DNA of 21,727 nucleotides from a virus, in the IMG/VR virus record IMGVR_UViG_3300047551_000886, positions 1 to 21,727 of that record; one strand, given 5' to 3'. Of the stretch, positions 13,719 through 21,727 are shown in pieces (the stretch's first letter is position 1; every line of letters begins with the position of its first letter). A program made the position numbers and the translations under genes. A model generated the notes under the pieces. The model was given only the letters and a program-made list of their open reading frames with translations. It was not told the DNA's origin and searched no databases.

Positions 13719-14450
13719 ATGAAAACGTATCTTTTGAAGCGTGATAAAACGCCAGTATCTTTTATCCTTCAAGCGAGGGATTTACCAACAAAAAGACTTT
13801 TGTATTATGATGAATCAAAAAACAAGAACAGAAGTCTTAGATATGCATCAAATCAGGATTCACCATTTGTAGACGAGCAAGATAATGATAGCGTTATCCT
13901 TGAGCCTATTGTATTTAGAGATGGTGTTCTTAGTGTTGATGACAAGAATCCAGTATTAATAAAGTTTCTTGAATGTCATCCTGACAATGGAAAGACTTTT
14001 TATGAATTTGACCCAATTAAAGAGGCAGAGGAATTCATTAAAAATGAAGAGCTTATTCTAGATGCACAGATTGCGTGTAGAGAACTTCCTATTGAAAGAA
14101 TGGCATCTATGCTACGTATTTTTACAAATAGAAATGTAGATAATATGGACGCTAAGACGATAAAGTGGGAATGTATGCAACTTGCTAAGTCAATGCCAAC
14201 AGAGTTCTTGGAAGCTATTGACGATCCTGAGTTAGAGCTTGACGATATTGCTGTACGAGCTATCAATGATGGATTTGTTTCTATCCGTAACAACGGACGC
14301 GACATCCACTACAATCTAAAGGACAACAAGAAGCGACTAATGACTGTCCCTCTGAACGAACGACCGGAGTCAGCACTTGCTGCATGGTTGCAATCAGATG
14401 ACGGGCTTGAGTTCTTCCAATACTTGAGAAACCACTACGATAACGAATAA
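13719..14450 (+). CDS. conserved structural-cluster protein after MCP
   Basis: This encodes 243 residues. The N-terminal third is beta-rich (MKTYLLKRDKTPVSFILQAR), the centre has VLIKFLECHPDNGKTFYEFD (about 93-112), then a helical part (MASMLRIFTNRNVDNMD) and a C-terminal TVPLNERPESALAAWLQSDD. The HP-x-NG and TVP...P.SALA..L patterns recur in a protein following the MCP in many Bacteroidota phages. A head-completion or capsid-accessory role is plausible from position; no enzymatic site is visible. It starts 24 bases after the MCP terminator with no exact TAnnTTTG box, so it may depend on read-through. Confidence 0.55.
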   Translation: MKTYLLKRDKTPVSFILQARDLPTKRLLYYDESKNKNRSLRYASNQDSPFVDEQDNDSVILEPIVFRDGVLSVDDKNPVLIKFLECHPDNGKTFYEFDPIKEAEEFIKNEELILDAQIACRELPIERMASMLRIFTNRNVDNMDAKTIKWECMQLAKSMPTEFLEAIDDPELELDDIAVRAINDGFVSIRNNGRDIHYNLKDNKKRLMTVPLNERPESALAAWLQSDDGLEFFQYLRNHYDNE

Positions 14451-14455
14451 ATGAA

Positions 14456-14480
14456 GGCCGACAGAGATGTCGGCTTTTTT
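14456..14480 (+). terminator. intrinsic terminator with GAGA tetraloop
   Basis: GCCGACA (14457-14463) pairs perfectly with TGTCGGC (14468-14474) around a GAGA loop, followed by six T. It ends the preceding gene and directly abuts the next promoter. Confidence 0.92.
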
Positions 14481-14483
14481 GTT

Positions 14484-14491
14484 TATCTTTG
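14484..14491 (+). promoter_or_regulatory. promoter box TATCTTTG of one-gene unit
   Basis: TATCTTTG begins three bases after the T-tract of the upstream terminator and 38 bases before the next ATG. No -33 TTG is visible; the hairpin occupies that region. Confidence 0.65.
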
Positions 14492-14521
14492 TGGCATTAT
14501 TAACCATTAAAAGTTTTACGA

Positions 14522-15037
14522 ATGGCAAAGTTTATCAAAATTAGAACACAAGTTCTATTGCAAGCTGGTACTGCAGGTACAACAGTAACAAACAAATTAA
14601 CAGTAGTTAGCTCGGCTGGTCTTTCAGTTGGGGATATTATCTATAATACAAGTGATAATACTTTTGCTACTATAACTTTAATTGACTCAGCTACATTGGT
14701 TACGTTGAGTGCTGATATCATGGCATCTGGAGAGACTTACTCTGCGTACAGCGCAACCGAGTATGTTGATAAGCCAGTACTTGCTGAGGGTGTAGCGTTG
14801 GTAAAGAGATCTGCGACTAAAAACTATGAGACAACTATTAATTATGCTTCTAATAGTACTGGTACTGATATTGTAACTGTTCTTCATCAGCCAGTTTCAT
14901 CAGTATATGTTACTACTGTTGAGCAAGCTGTAGATAATGCAATATTAGATGTTCATTCAAATGGCAATAGGCCAGATGTCGCTAAATTAGTATCTATGCC
15001 TACTGGAATAAAGGCATTAGCGGTTACCATTGGTTAA
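14522..15037 (+). CDS. virion protein, probable capsid decoration or head-fibre component
   Basis: This encodes 171 residues, rich in Thr, Ser, Val and Ala, with few charges and no membrane span. The N-terminal half has a small beta-domain pattern (LSVGDIIYNTSDNTFATIT, then LVTLSADIMASGETYSAYSA), a motif common in virion surface proteins. The C-terminal half (about 95-171) is a second beta/alpha unit (NYETTINYA, DIVTVLHQPVSSVYVTT, VEQAVDNAILD). The gene has its own promoter box and is bounded by terminators on both sides, so it is probably expressed strongly and alone. A decoration, cement or head-fibre role is inferred from position, composition and regulation. Confidence 0.55.
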   Translation: MAKFIKIRTQVLLQAGTAGTTVTNKLTVVSSAGLSVGDIIYNTSDNTFATITLIDSATLVTLSADIMASGETYSAYSATEYVDKPVLAEGVALVKRSATKNYETTINYASNSTGTDIVTVLHQPVSSVYVTTVEQAVDNAILDVHSNGNRPDVAKLVSMPTGIKALAVTIG

Positions 15038-15058
15038 TTACTGTGACTAAGTCCTAAG

Positions 15059-15090
15059 AAAGAGGGTCGACATAACGTTGACCCTTTTTT
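15059..15090 (+). terminator. intrinsic terminator
   Basis: GGGTCGA (15064-15070) pairs with TTGACCC (15078-15084), with one G-T pair, a 7-base loop and six T after it. The A-rich upstream bases extend pairing with the T-tract. It ends the 171-aa gene unit. Confidence 0.85.
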
Positions 15091-15092
15091 CT

Positions 15093-15100
15093 TATCTTTG
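15093..15100 (+). promoter_or_regulatory. promoter box TATCTTTG immediately before connector gene
   Basis: The box starts two bases after the terminator T-tract, and the ATG at 15105 lies only 4 bases beyond it, so the transcript would be leaderless or nearly so. A TTG at 15078-15080 is only 12 bases away, too close for a standard -33. Confidence 0.65.
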
Positions 15101-15104
15101 CACT

Positions 15105-15848
15105 ATGATCAATACCATCCGAAATACCGTCCTGTCGATCGTCAGTAAGGACAACCGTGGGTACATCACGCCAGAGGAGTTCAATCTGTTTGCACGACAG
15201 GCACAACTTGAGCTTCACGGTCAGTACATGTATGACTACAGTATGGCTATCGCAAAGCAGAACGGCAGGCTTCATGGAAGCGGATATGCTGACATTCCGG
15301 AGTTACTGCATGAGGTTCTTGATAGATTCTTGATAACAGATGTGCTTGTATATGATGCGACTCCTGACAAGTTCTATATGCCAGGAGACAACCCATCGAA
15401 TCCAAACGAACCAAAGGCATATAAGGTTATCGAGTTACTGTACAACAACACTACACCTATAGAGAAAGTACCACCGCATAAGGTAAGGTACCTTCTTAAC
15501 TCAAGTCTTATTGCTCCTACTACAGAATATCCTGCATACGTTCTTGACGAGCATGGTACTGAGGGGGATACTGGCATTCAGGTATATCCAACGACAATAG
15601 TGTCGAATGTTACTATGACGTACATTAGGTATCCAAGAGATCCAAAGTGGACGTATCAAACACTATCAGGAGGAGAGCCATTATTTAATCCATCTCAGGC
15701 TGATTACCAAGACTTTGAGCTGCCTATTAGTGACTCACCGCGTCTAGTTACTCTTATCTGTAAGTACGCAGGTGTATCTATTCGAGAGGCTGATGTAGTT
15801 CAATTAATGCAGGGAGACGAGGCTACAGATATTCAACAAAAGGCATAA
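15105..15848 (+). CDS. head-tail connector/ring protein
   Basis: This encodes 247 residues from ATG 15105; a TTG extension to 15078 would start inside the terminator hairpin and is rejected. The N-terminus INTIRNTVLSIVSKDNRGYI is followed by TPEEFNLFARQAQLEL, a pattern common to connector proteins of Bacteroidota podophages. The C-terminal part has TYIRYPRDPKW and FELPISDSPRLVTLICKYAG (about 205-224), then a helix on which oligomers may pack. Gene order (MCP, accessory, this, next connector, muzzle) matches ring proteins that seal the portal of crAss-like and T7/P22-like tails. The specific ring number cannot be assigned. Confidence 0.6.
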   Translation: MINTIRNTVLSIVSKDNRGYITPEEFNLFARQAQLELHGQYMYDYSMAIAKQNGRLHGSGYADIPELLHEVLDRFLITDVLVYDATPDKFYMPGDNPSNPNEPKAYKVIELLYNNTTPIEKVPPHKVRYLLNSSLIAPTTEYPAYVLDEHGTEGDTGIQVYPTTIVSNVTMTYIRYPRDPKWTYQTLSGGEPLFNPSQADYQDFELPISDSPRLVTLICKYAGVSIREADVVQLMQGDEATDIQQKA

Positions 15849-15851
15849 TAG

Positions 15852-16730
15852 ATGACCGAACAAACATACTATCAGAACGACGAGAATTGGGGGAGTTATC
15901 AGTTCGTGTCTCTTTCAGAGGTTGTAAATAACTTCATGCTGATCAATAACGGCAACGATACGCTTGTCAATAATGTTCCGCGTCATAAAGTTCTGTTCTA
16001 CGCTAAGGAGGCTATTAAGGAATACAACTACGACGCAGCGAGAGAGCCAAGGGTGTTTGAGTATATCGTTCAGGACGACTTAAAGATGATTATTCCACAT
16101 GACTGTGTAAACTACGTTCGTTTGTCACTTGAGGTCAATGGACAGTTGTTCACTATGTACGAGAACTTGCAGGCTATATCTGCAACAGCTTATGACCAAG
16201 ACACAAACGGAGACCTTCAATTCGACATCAATGGTAATGTGCTTACGACTACATCCCAACTCGATACCTCACGTCTTGACCAGTCTATATACTATGGCCC
16301 CGGTATCTATAACGGTTGTTCCGGCTGGTGTGTTGATGATGTTTGGTACTTCGGATACGCCCGTGGTGGTTATTATGGACTTGAGACAGACAGAGCGAAT
16401 TCCAATCCGTCCTTCAGAATCAACAAAAAATCCGGAGTCATAGACTTCGACTCAAATATCTCAGGTCAGCGCGTGGTGCTTGAGTACATCTCAGACGGAC
16501 TGTATGGTGGTGACTCAGAGACGTATGTACATAAGTTGGCTGAGAAGTGGATCTATGCTTACATTCGTTGGGCTATTCTTGACGACAAGGTTGGAGTGCA
16601 GGAATATATTGTGCGACGAGCGAGAGAGAAGCAGTCAGCGCTTTTGAGAAATCTGAAGATAAGACTTAGCAACATCAATGCAGGTAGGTTGTTGATGGTA
16701 ATGAGAGGCAAGGATAAAACATTGAAGTAA
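15852..16730 (+). CDS. second connector/tail tubular-like protein
   Basis: This encodes 292 residues. Blocks seen are AKEAIKEYNYDAAREPRVFE (about 51-70), a following DDLKMIIPHDCVNYVRLSLE, a central polar loop region, then SGVIDFDSNISGQRVVLEYI and a helical C-terminus rich in Lys/Arg (LLRNLKIRLSNI). These blocks are typical of a structural protein found just before the muzzle-type protein in Bacteroidota podophages, corresponding in position to tail tubular/ring proteins. It starts three bases after the previous stop and ends in TAATG with the next gene. I place it in the connector; the exact equivalent is not certain. Confidence 0.6.
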   Translation: MTEQTYYQNDENWGSYQFVSLSEVVNNFMLINNGNDTLVNNVPRHKVLFYAKEAIKEYNYDAAREPRVFEYIVQDDLKMIIPHDCVNYVRLSLEVNGQLFTMYENLQAISATAYDQDTNGDLQFDINGNVLTTTSQLDTSRLDQSIYYGPGIYNGCSGWCVDDVWYFGYARGGYYGLETDRANSNPSFRINKKSGVIDFDSNISGQRVVLEYISDGLYGGDSETYVHKLAEKWIYAYIRWAILDDKVGVQEYIVRRAREKQSALLRNLKIRLSNINAGRLLMVMRGKDKTLK

Positions 16731-19700
16731 TGGCAGACCTGAAGAATACATTCATACAGGGTAAAATGAACAAAGACCTTGACGAGCGCTTGGTGCCTCA
16801 AGGTCAGTACAGGGATGCACAGAACATAACTGTTGAGACATCTGAGGGATCAAATGTTGGTGCTGCTCAGAACTCTTTGGGGAATACGCTTGCAGACTTT
16901 GAAGATAAGTTGATAAGCGATATTGCTGGGTCTTCTGTTAGTCCTAATGCAAGATGTATAGGAGCTGTGGCTTATGAAGCAGGAAACAAGATATATTACT
17001 TTGTGGCTTCAGATGAATTTGACGGAATATATGAGTATGATGATACGACTGGAGAGAACAGAAGGGTTCTTCAGTCAATGAAGGTAACTCCATCAACTCC
17101 TTCTAAATTAAACTTTAGAAAAGAGTACTGCATAACAGGAGTCAATCACATACTTGGCCCAAACGGAAATACCTTCCTTTATTGGACAGACGACTACAAT
17201 CCTCCGCGAAGGATAAACATTGGTAGGTGTATTTCTGACTTGAACGGTACAAGTGGATATGCTATTGACGATCCACGCATTGACTACGACATTGACGTAA
17301 TTCTTGAGCCGCCGTTATATGCTCCTCACATTGAGCTTGTCAATGACGAGAGTGAGGAGGCAAATAACATGGAGGAGAAGTTCCTGTATTTCGCCTACAG
17401 ATATCTTTATATTGACAATCAGTACAGCTCTTTATCTCCGTTCTCAGCAGTGGCATTCCATCCGGATGCTTACGAAATTGAGTATGGTGCAGGAAACAAT
17501 AAATCAATGACCAATACCTTTAACTCAGTAAAGGTATCATTTGAGACAGGAAATGAGTTTGTGGAAGCCGTTCAGTTGGTCGTAAGGGATACACGTAGTA
17601 TTAACGTTGGTATTGTAGACACATACTACAAGGACGAGCTACAGGGCTTTGCTCAAACAGGAGACTCGGCTACTATTACTTTCCGTAATAACAAAGTATT
17701 GGCAGCTCTTCCGACAGATCAGGTTACTAGACTGTTTGACAATGTGCCTCTACTTGCTAAGGCTCAGGATGTTATTGGAAATAGACTTGCGTACGGAAAC
17801 TATGTACAGTTCAGAGATATAACAGAGTGCGACGGTGACGAGATATCGATCGACTATACGCTAAAGATAAAAACTCCTGCTGAGGAGCCAACCGTTAATG
17901 CACCACTGTCTACATGGCGCTCTGACAGAGATTATGAGTTTGCATTGCTTTATACAGACGAGTATGGACGAATGACTACAGCTCTGACGTGCGATACGAA
18001 TTCTATTTATGTTCCGGCATCTGCAAGTGTGAACGCCAATCAGATAGTAATGACCATCAACCATCAGGCACCATGTTGGGCTACTCACTATAGGATTGCA
18101 GTTAAGGAGTCAAAGGGCAAGGTATACAATATATTCCCACTTCTGTACTATGTTAGCGGTATGTATCGCTACTTCCTTATCAACCAGTCTGACGTTGACA
18201 AGATTAAGGTTGGAGAGTATGTTATCTTCAAGTCAGATACTGACGGTGAGACGTTGAGCAACAAGAAATACAAGATACTTGAGGTAGATGTTAAAGCTAG
18301 CGATTTTCTTGGGTCTAACAGTGTAACTGAGATAAGTGGCGTTTACTTTAAAATAAAGGTTGACCAGTCATCAGAATTTCCATCATCTGCAGTAAATATA
18401 GTAACTGCAGAAACGGTTGGTGTTGGTGTGTTTGATTCAAATGAATATGGGAATCCGGTAAGAGACAGATTTGCTACAGTAGAGAGACCTATACATTACG
18501 GTGATGGAGATCCTAACGTGCTGAATATAAATTCAGCAAACTCATATGTATCATCATACATAAGAGATACTAGATTCACGATTGAAGTTATAGACCAGAA
18601 CACTTTCAAGTACACATCACAAGTAGACGCTGCTGGTGGTTGGTCTCAGCCTACATCTATGAACATTGGGTCTCCTGTTTTGCTATACAGGGACTCAGGT
18701 TCTACTTCTCCATCAGTTGGAGTTTGTAGTATTGTTTGGGGCGCTGGATATAAAACTCCAGGTGATAGGTGGAAAGTCAACTTTAGAAATAACTCTCATC
18801 TGCAGTCCTCAGGTGGCGGAAACTACTTTGGAGGAGTAGGTCTTCCTAATGGCCCATACGCAAGCGGTGACTATGGGGGAGGTGCTATTGTAAACAAAGG
18901 ATTCACTGATCCAGTATATCCAGGTGCAATAATTACTATGCAGGTGGTAGAAGACGTCCTAAATAGTAATCAACAATTATTGTCTCAGCAGTTTCCACCA
19001 TCTCAAGCATATTATGAAAACATAGAGGAATGGTTTGTTGAGTCAGGTGCATATCTTCAGTTCCAACAGTTTGACATAAATGGAGTCAATATAGGGTCAC
19101 AAGGCATTTCGTTCCGACGAGGATCTTCTTTTACTCAAACATATGTGGCTGGCGCTCCATACGATGAAATAATACAAGGAGGCCCTACAGACCCAATGTA
19201 TATGATAATGCAGGGATTTGGATTTAGTGGAAATGATGTAAACAGAATTAGTGCAAAGTTCACTATATCCCAAATCGACACTCCTCTCATTTGCGAGACT
19301 GAAGCTAAGTCTACAGACGCGGAGATATACAGAGAGTTAATGCATACGTATCCGATTGACGGAAGCGGAAACCATCTTGTTAATTGGGAGTTCAGCACAT
19401 CGGAAGAGGTGCTTACAGGACAGTTATCAGGAAAGACGAGATTGAAGCTGACAGATAAGTCAAGACCGCACTATTTTACTGTAAATAATTCAGTTTTAGT
19501 AGACGGTAATGTCTATGCGGTTCTTGCTACAAGAGACAGATATCAAATGGTTATTGACAGGGTATGGACTGGATCTGTACCAGCAGGATCAGTTATATTG
19601 GACGGTTCAGACAACCAAGATCAAAGTGGCACTTTCACTCCGGCTGTCATTGAGATAAATACGCCTGACAATAGCAACTGCGACTTTAATGCATGGTCGT

Positions 19701-20677
19701 GGGGTAATGGCCTTGAGTCTGATAGGATACTTGATGACTTTAACGCCACAACGCTTGACTTCTCACCAAGAGCTGTTGGTATCATTGAGAACTATAAGCA
19801 GATACGAAATGATGCATCAGTTTGCTACAGCGGTATCTATAACGAGAATACGCAGTACAACAGACTGAACGAATTTAATCTCAGCCTTGCGAACTTCAAG
19901 TATTTAGACAGAGAGTTTGGAAGTATACAAAAGCTTTATGCGAGAGATACAGACTTGTTGGTATTCCAAGAGAATAAGATATCGAGGGTTCTGTATGAAA
20001 AGAACGTTCTTGCTGACTCAGCAGGGGGAGGTCAGGTAGTATCTATTCCTGAGGTTCTTGGTACACAGGTAGCATATCCAGGTGAGTACGGCATCAGCAA
20101 GAACCCAGAGTCATTCGCTCAATGGGGCAATCAAATATTCTTCACTGATGCTAGAAGAGGTGTTGTCCTTGCGATGTCTAATGACCAAAGATCAGCTTTC
20201 AATGATCAGTTGTACGAGATCAGCTCTTTTGGAATGCGTGACTACTTCAGAGACTTAATGAAGGACAATCCGACAACACAAAAGCTTGGTGCTTACGATC
20301 CTCACAATCATAACTATGTGTTGGCTAACACTGATCAAAGAGCGCTTCCATGTAGTCTGTCTATTAGCAGAACGTCACTGTCTGTACCTAAGGACAATCT
20401 CGGATATATTATGTTCGCTATTAACACAGATGTTGCATGGACGATGGCTGCTGTAAGTACAGGTAGTGGCACTAACTGGGTTGCTGACTATCCTACTGAG
20501 GGTAACGGTAGTCAGAATGTTGGTGTAACTGTGTCGGCAAACTTGACAGCTTCAAATAGAAGTGTTAACTTTGTAGTCACTTATTGCGACGGTCTCACTG
20601 AGACGTTTACATTAACTCAGGCAAGAGGTAAGAAGCGAACGCTTGTTCCCATTGTCTTTAATAGCGTGGTTCAATAA
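16730..20677 (+). CDS. tail muzzle/nozzle-like structural protein with C-terminal BACON domain
   Basis: This 1315-aa protein is the largest in the window and would form the tip of the short tail. The N-terminal block GKMNKDLDERLVPQGQYRDA (about 11-30) and the later IPEVLGTQVAYPGEYGISKN (about 1105-1124) are typical of the nozzle/stabilization-type protein of podophages; the second probably lies in a beta-propeller. Middle segments include an extended region (about 520-860) that looks different in codon use, and ETEAKSTDAEIYRELMHTYP near 870. Residues about 1206-1300 match a BACON domain: NTDVAWTMAA, then VGVTVSANLTAS and TETFTLTQARG. BACON domains are associated with carbohydrate or mucin binding, and occur in the crAssphage tail. 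It ends in TAATG with the next gene. Confidence 0.75.
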   Translation: MADLKNTFIQGKMNKDLDERLVPQGQYRDAQNITVETSEGSNVGAAQNSLGNTLADFEDKLISDIAGSSVSPNARCIGAVAYEAGNKIYYFVASDEFDGIYEYDDTTGENRRVLQSMKVTPSTPSKLNFRKEYCITGVNHILGPNGNTFLYWTDDYNPPRRINIGRCISDLNGTSGYAIDDPRIDYDIDVILEPPLYAPHIELVNDESEEANNMEEKFLYFAYRYLYIDNQYSSLSPFSAVAFHPDAYEIEYGAGNNKSMTNTFNSVKVSFETGNEFVEAVQLVVRDTRSINVGIVDTYYKDELQGFAQTGDSATITFRNNKVLAALPTDQVTRLFDNVPLLAKAQDVIGNRLAYGNYVQFRDITECDGDEISIDYTLKIKTPAEEPTVNAPLSTWRSDRDYEFALLYTDEYGRMTTALTCDTNSIYVPASASVNANQIVMTINHQAPCWATHYRIAVKESKGKVYNIFPLLYYVSGMYRYFLINQSDVDKIKVGEYVIFKSDTDGETLSNKKYKILEVDVKASDFLGSNSVTEISGVYFKIKVDQSSEFPSSAVNIVTAETVGVGVFDSNEYGNPVRDRFATVERPIHYGDGDPNVLNINSANSYVSSYIRDTRFTIEVIDQNTFKYTSQVDAAGGWSQPTSMNIGSPVLLYRDSGSTSPSVGVCSIVWGAGYKTPGDRWKVNFRNNSHLQSSGGGNYFGGVGLPNGPYASGDYGGGAIVNKGFTDPVYPGAIITMQVVEDVLNSNQQLLSQQFPPSQAYYENIEEWFVESGAYLQFQQFDINGVNIGSQGISFRRGSSFTQTYVAGAPYDEIIQGGPTDPMYMIMQGFGFSGNDVNRISAKFTISQIDTPLICETEAKSTDAEIYRELMHTYPIDGSGNHLVNWEFSTSEEVLTGQLSGKTRLKLTDKSRPHYFTVNNSVLVDGNVYAVLATRDRYQMVIDRVWTGSVPAGSVILDGSDNQDQSGTFTPAVIEINTPDNSNCDFNAWSWGNGLESDRILDDFNATTLDFSPRAVGIIENYKQIRNDASVCYSGIYNENTQYNRLNEFNLSLANFKYLDREFGSIQKLYARDTDLLVFQENKISRVLYEKNVLADSAGGGQVVSIPEVLGTQVAYPGEYGISKNPESFAQWGNQIFFTDARRGVVLAMSNDQRSAFNDQLYEISSFGMRDYFRDLMKDNPTTQKLGAYDPHNHNYVLANTDQRALPCSLSISRTSLSVPKDNLGYIMFAINTDVAWTMAAVSTGSGTNWVADYPTEGNGSQNVGVTVSANLTASNRSVNFVVTYCDGLTETFTLTQARGKKRTLVPIVFNSVVQ

Positions 20678-21727
20678 TGCAGGCAAACCAAAGATTCAGT
20701 TATACAGGTAGTTCTACATACAGTTTAGAGAATGTGCAGCTACAGAACGGAGGGGTAGCTCTGTTTGACGCAAGGACAGGTATTGGAGGTATTGACTACA
20801 TGCCTGCCGACGGTGACACAGTAACTGTTGTTGCCGGATATACTACTAAGGTGAATAATCAGACGTTCCAGCCTGGAATGAACAACAACGTTTACTACCT
20901 TGTTTCAGACACTCTATATACATCTGCTGACAAAAGGCTTATACTTCAACAGGCAACGCCTATACCTGTTGTATACGTTGCTCTATCTGGCGGGTATTAT
21001 CAAGGTACTTTTGTGTTCTCAAACCCAAATGACTTTGAGTATCTATATCTGATTTGGGATTATTCTGATGATTTTAACGACGGGTCGATCTCTTACTATG
21101 GGGACGCATCAGAACGTATTATTGAGGCTTACTTTGGGGCTAACAAGGGTAATGCGGGTGTAAACTATGTTGTTCCTGATAGACCTGTTAGAATACAAGT
21201 GAAATGGAATGGTGTTATTGTAGGTGACACTGGATATGTTGGTCTTAACTCTGTAGCAAACTATAATGCTCTTGTTGCAGCAGGAATTGATGCGGCAGAC
21301 ATAGCATTGTCATTCCCATACAATGGTCTTGTAAATAATGGTACCGGAACAATAAGATTCAATAAATACCTAACTGATGGTGACGCTGTTGTGTATGCGT
21401 CAGTCATCAGAGATACTACATCTTTCTTCTTAGAGGAGGTAGATCCATCTCTTACAGGATTCTATATCGATGTGGACAACGGGACGTTAGCGAACGTGTG
21501 TTCTCAAGTTGCCGACACTCAGTACTACCATGATGGAGCGAGTGCATTGCCAACTATCGGTGACAGGATATATGTAGACTCAGGGGGATCTACATTGTTT
21601 GATGGAGGAAATGCATACCATCAGACAAGTACTACTCTTCTTGTTGTTCCTCCTGTATCCGGAGGTACATACGTTGCTATTGACAGTAACGGCGTTGTGT
21701 ATGAGGCGGGGTCGTGCGACTGTGCTG
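20677..21727 (+). CDS. tail-associated or fibre-type protein, 3' truncated
   Basis: The gene begins in a TAATG overlap with the muzzle gene; 350 codons are open to the window edge. The N-terminal part is beta-rich (RFSYTGSSTYSLENVQL, then GYTTKVNNQTFQPGMNN). From Cys275 to Cys347 there is a unit with YYHDGASALPTIGDRIYVDS, a central GGSTLFDGGNA and a final AIDSNGVVYEAGSCDC. That C...Y..GD..Y.D..G...G...V..C layout is a repeat seen in Bacteroidota phage and surface proteins. Together with position after the muzzle gene it suggests a tail fibre, spike or adhesin. Further copies of the repeat probably lie beyond the window. Confidence 0.65.
   Translation, partial: MQANQRFSYTGSSTYSLENVQLQNGGVALFDARTGIGGIDYMPADGDTVTVVAGYTTKVNNQTFQPGMNNNVYYLVSDTLYTSADKRLILQQATPIPVVYVALSGGYYQGTFVFSNPNDFEYLYLIWDYSDDFNDGSISYYGDASERIIEAYFGANKGNAGVNYVVPDRPVRIQVKWNGVIVGDTGYVGLNSVANYNALVAAGIDAADIALSFPYNGLVNNGTGTIRFNKYLTDGDAVVYASVIRDTTSFFLEEVDPSLTGFYIDVDNGTLANVCSQVADTQYYHDGASALPTIGDRIYVDSGGSTLFDGGNAYHQTSTTLLVVPPVSGGTYVAIDSNGVVYEAGSCDCA

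Noticed and set aside
15078-15104. Upstream extension of the connector gene beginning at TTG 15078.
   Set aside because: The extra nine residues would be encoded inside the terminator hairpin and promoter box; ATG 15105 fits relatives and the signals better.
1-21727. tRNA genes, CRISPR arrays, insertion sequences, integrase or toxin-antitoxin pairs.
   Set aside because: None recognised; every gap is short and is accounted for by promoters, leaders or terminators.

Overview
The window is part of the late (virion and lysis) region of a tailed dsDNA phage. It is very probably a podovirus-like phage of the Bacteroidota, distantly related to the crAss-like phages. Four things point to this host group. 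The intergenic -7 boxes read TAnnTTTG (mostly TATCTTTG), which is the Bacteroidota sigma-ABfr signature. Leaders are A/T-rich and lack Shine-Dalgarno sequences. A BACON-type domain closes the large tail protein. Many small proteins resemble those that recur in phages of flavobacteria and in marine metagenomic phages. No integrase, polymerase, tRNA gene, CRISPR array or insertion sequence was seen. Family assignments were made by reading the protein sequences, not by database search.

Left part (1-4079). The 3' end of an upstream structural-type gene converges on the only minus-strand gene, a winged-helix regulator (323-811). Its promoter interlocks with the promoter of the rightward operon (805-847). 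The rightward operon then runs through small proteins with ATGA/TAATG couplings: a DCGC-motif protein, a very basic protein, a short virion-like protein, two holin-like membrane proteins, a DUF1566 (C-type-lectin-like) protein, another small virion-like protein, a candidate unimolecular spanin, a GH108-type muramidase and a 45-residue basic protein.

Packaging and head part (4122-13645). A second promoter (4091) precedes a coiled-coil protein, a small conserved protein, a possible GroES-like protein, a candidate small terminase, the large terminase and the portal. Four small, AT-rich, lysine-rich genes follow. A promoter at 11094 then opens the scaffold-MCP pair, which ends at a strong intrinsic terminator (13655-13694).

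Connector and tail part (13719-21727). A conserved protein is followed by a one-gene transcription unit (171 aa, decoration or fibre candidate) bounded on both sides by terminator-promoter joints. Next come two head-tail connector/ring candidates, a 1315-aa muzzle/nozzle-like protein with a C-terminal BACON domain, and an incomplete tail protein ending in a cysteine-bracketed repeat.

The genes work together as one late programme: packaging (small and large terminase, portal), head assembly (scaffold, MCP, decoration), short tail (connector, ring, muzzle, distal protein) and host release (holins, spanin, muramidase). I did not find an unambiguous new system. The least explained features are the interlocked regulatory switch at 805-847, the fused terminator-promoter joints, the GroES-like gene, and the cluster of tiny basic proteins between portal and scaffold.
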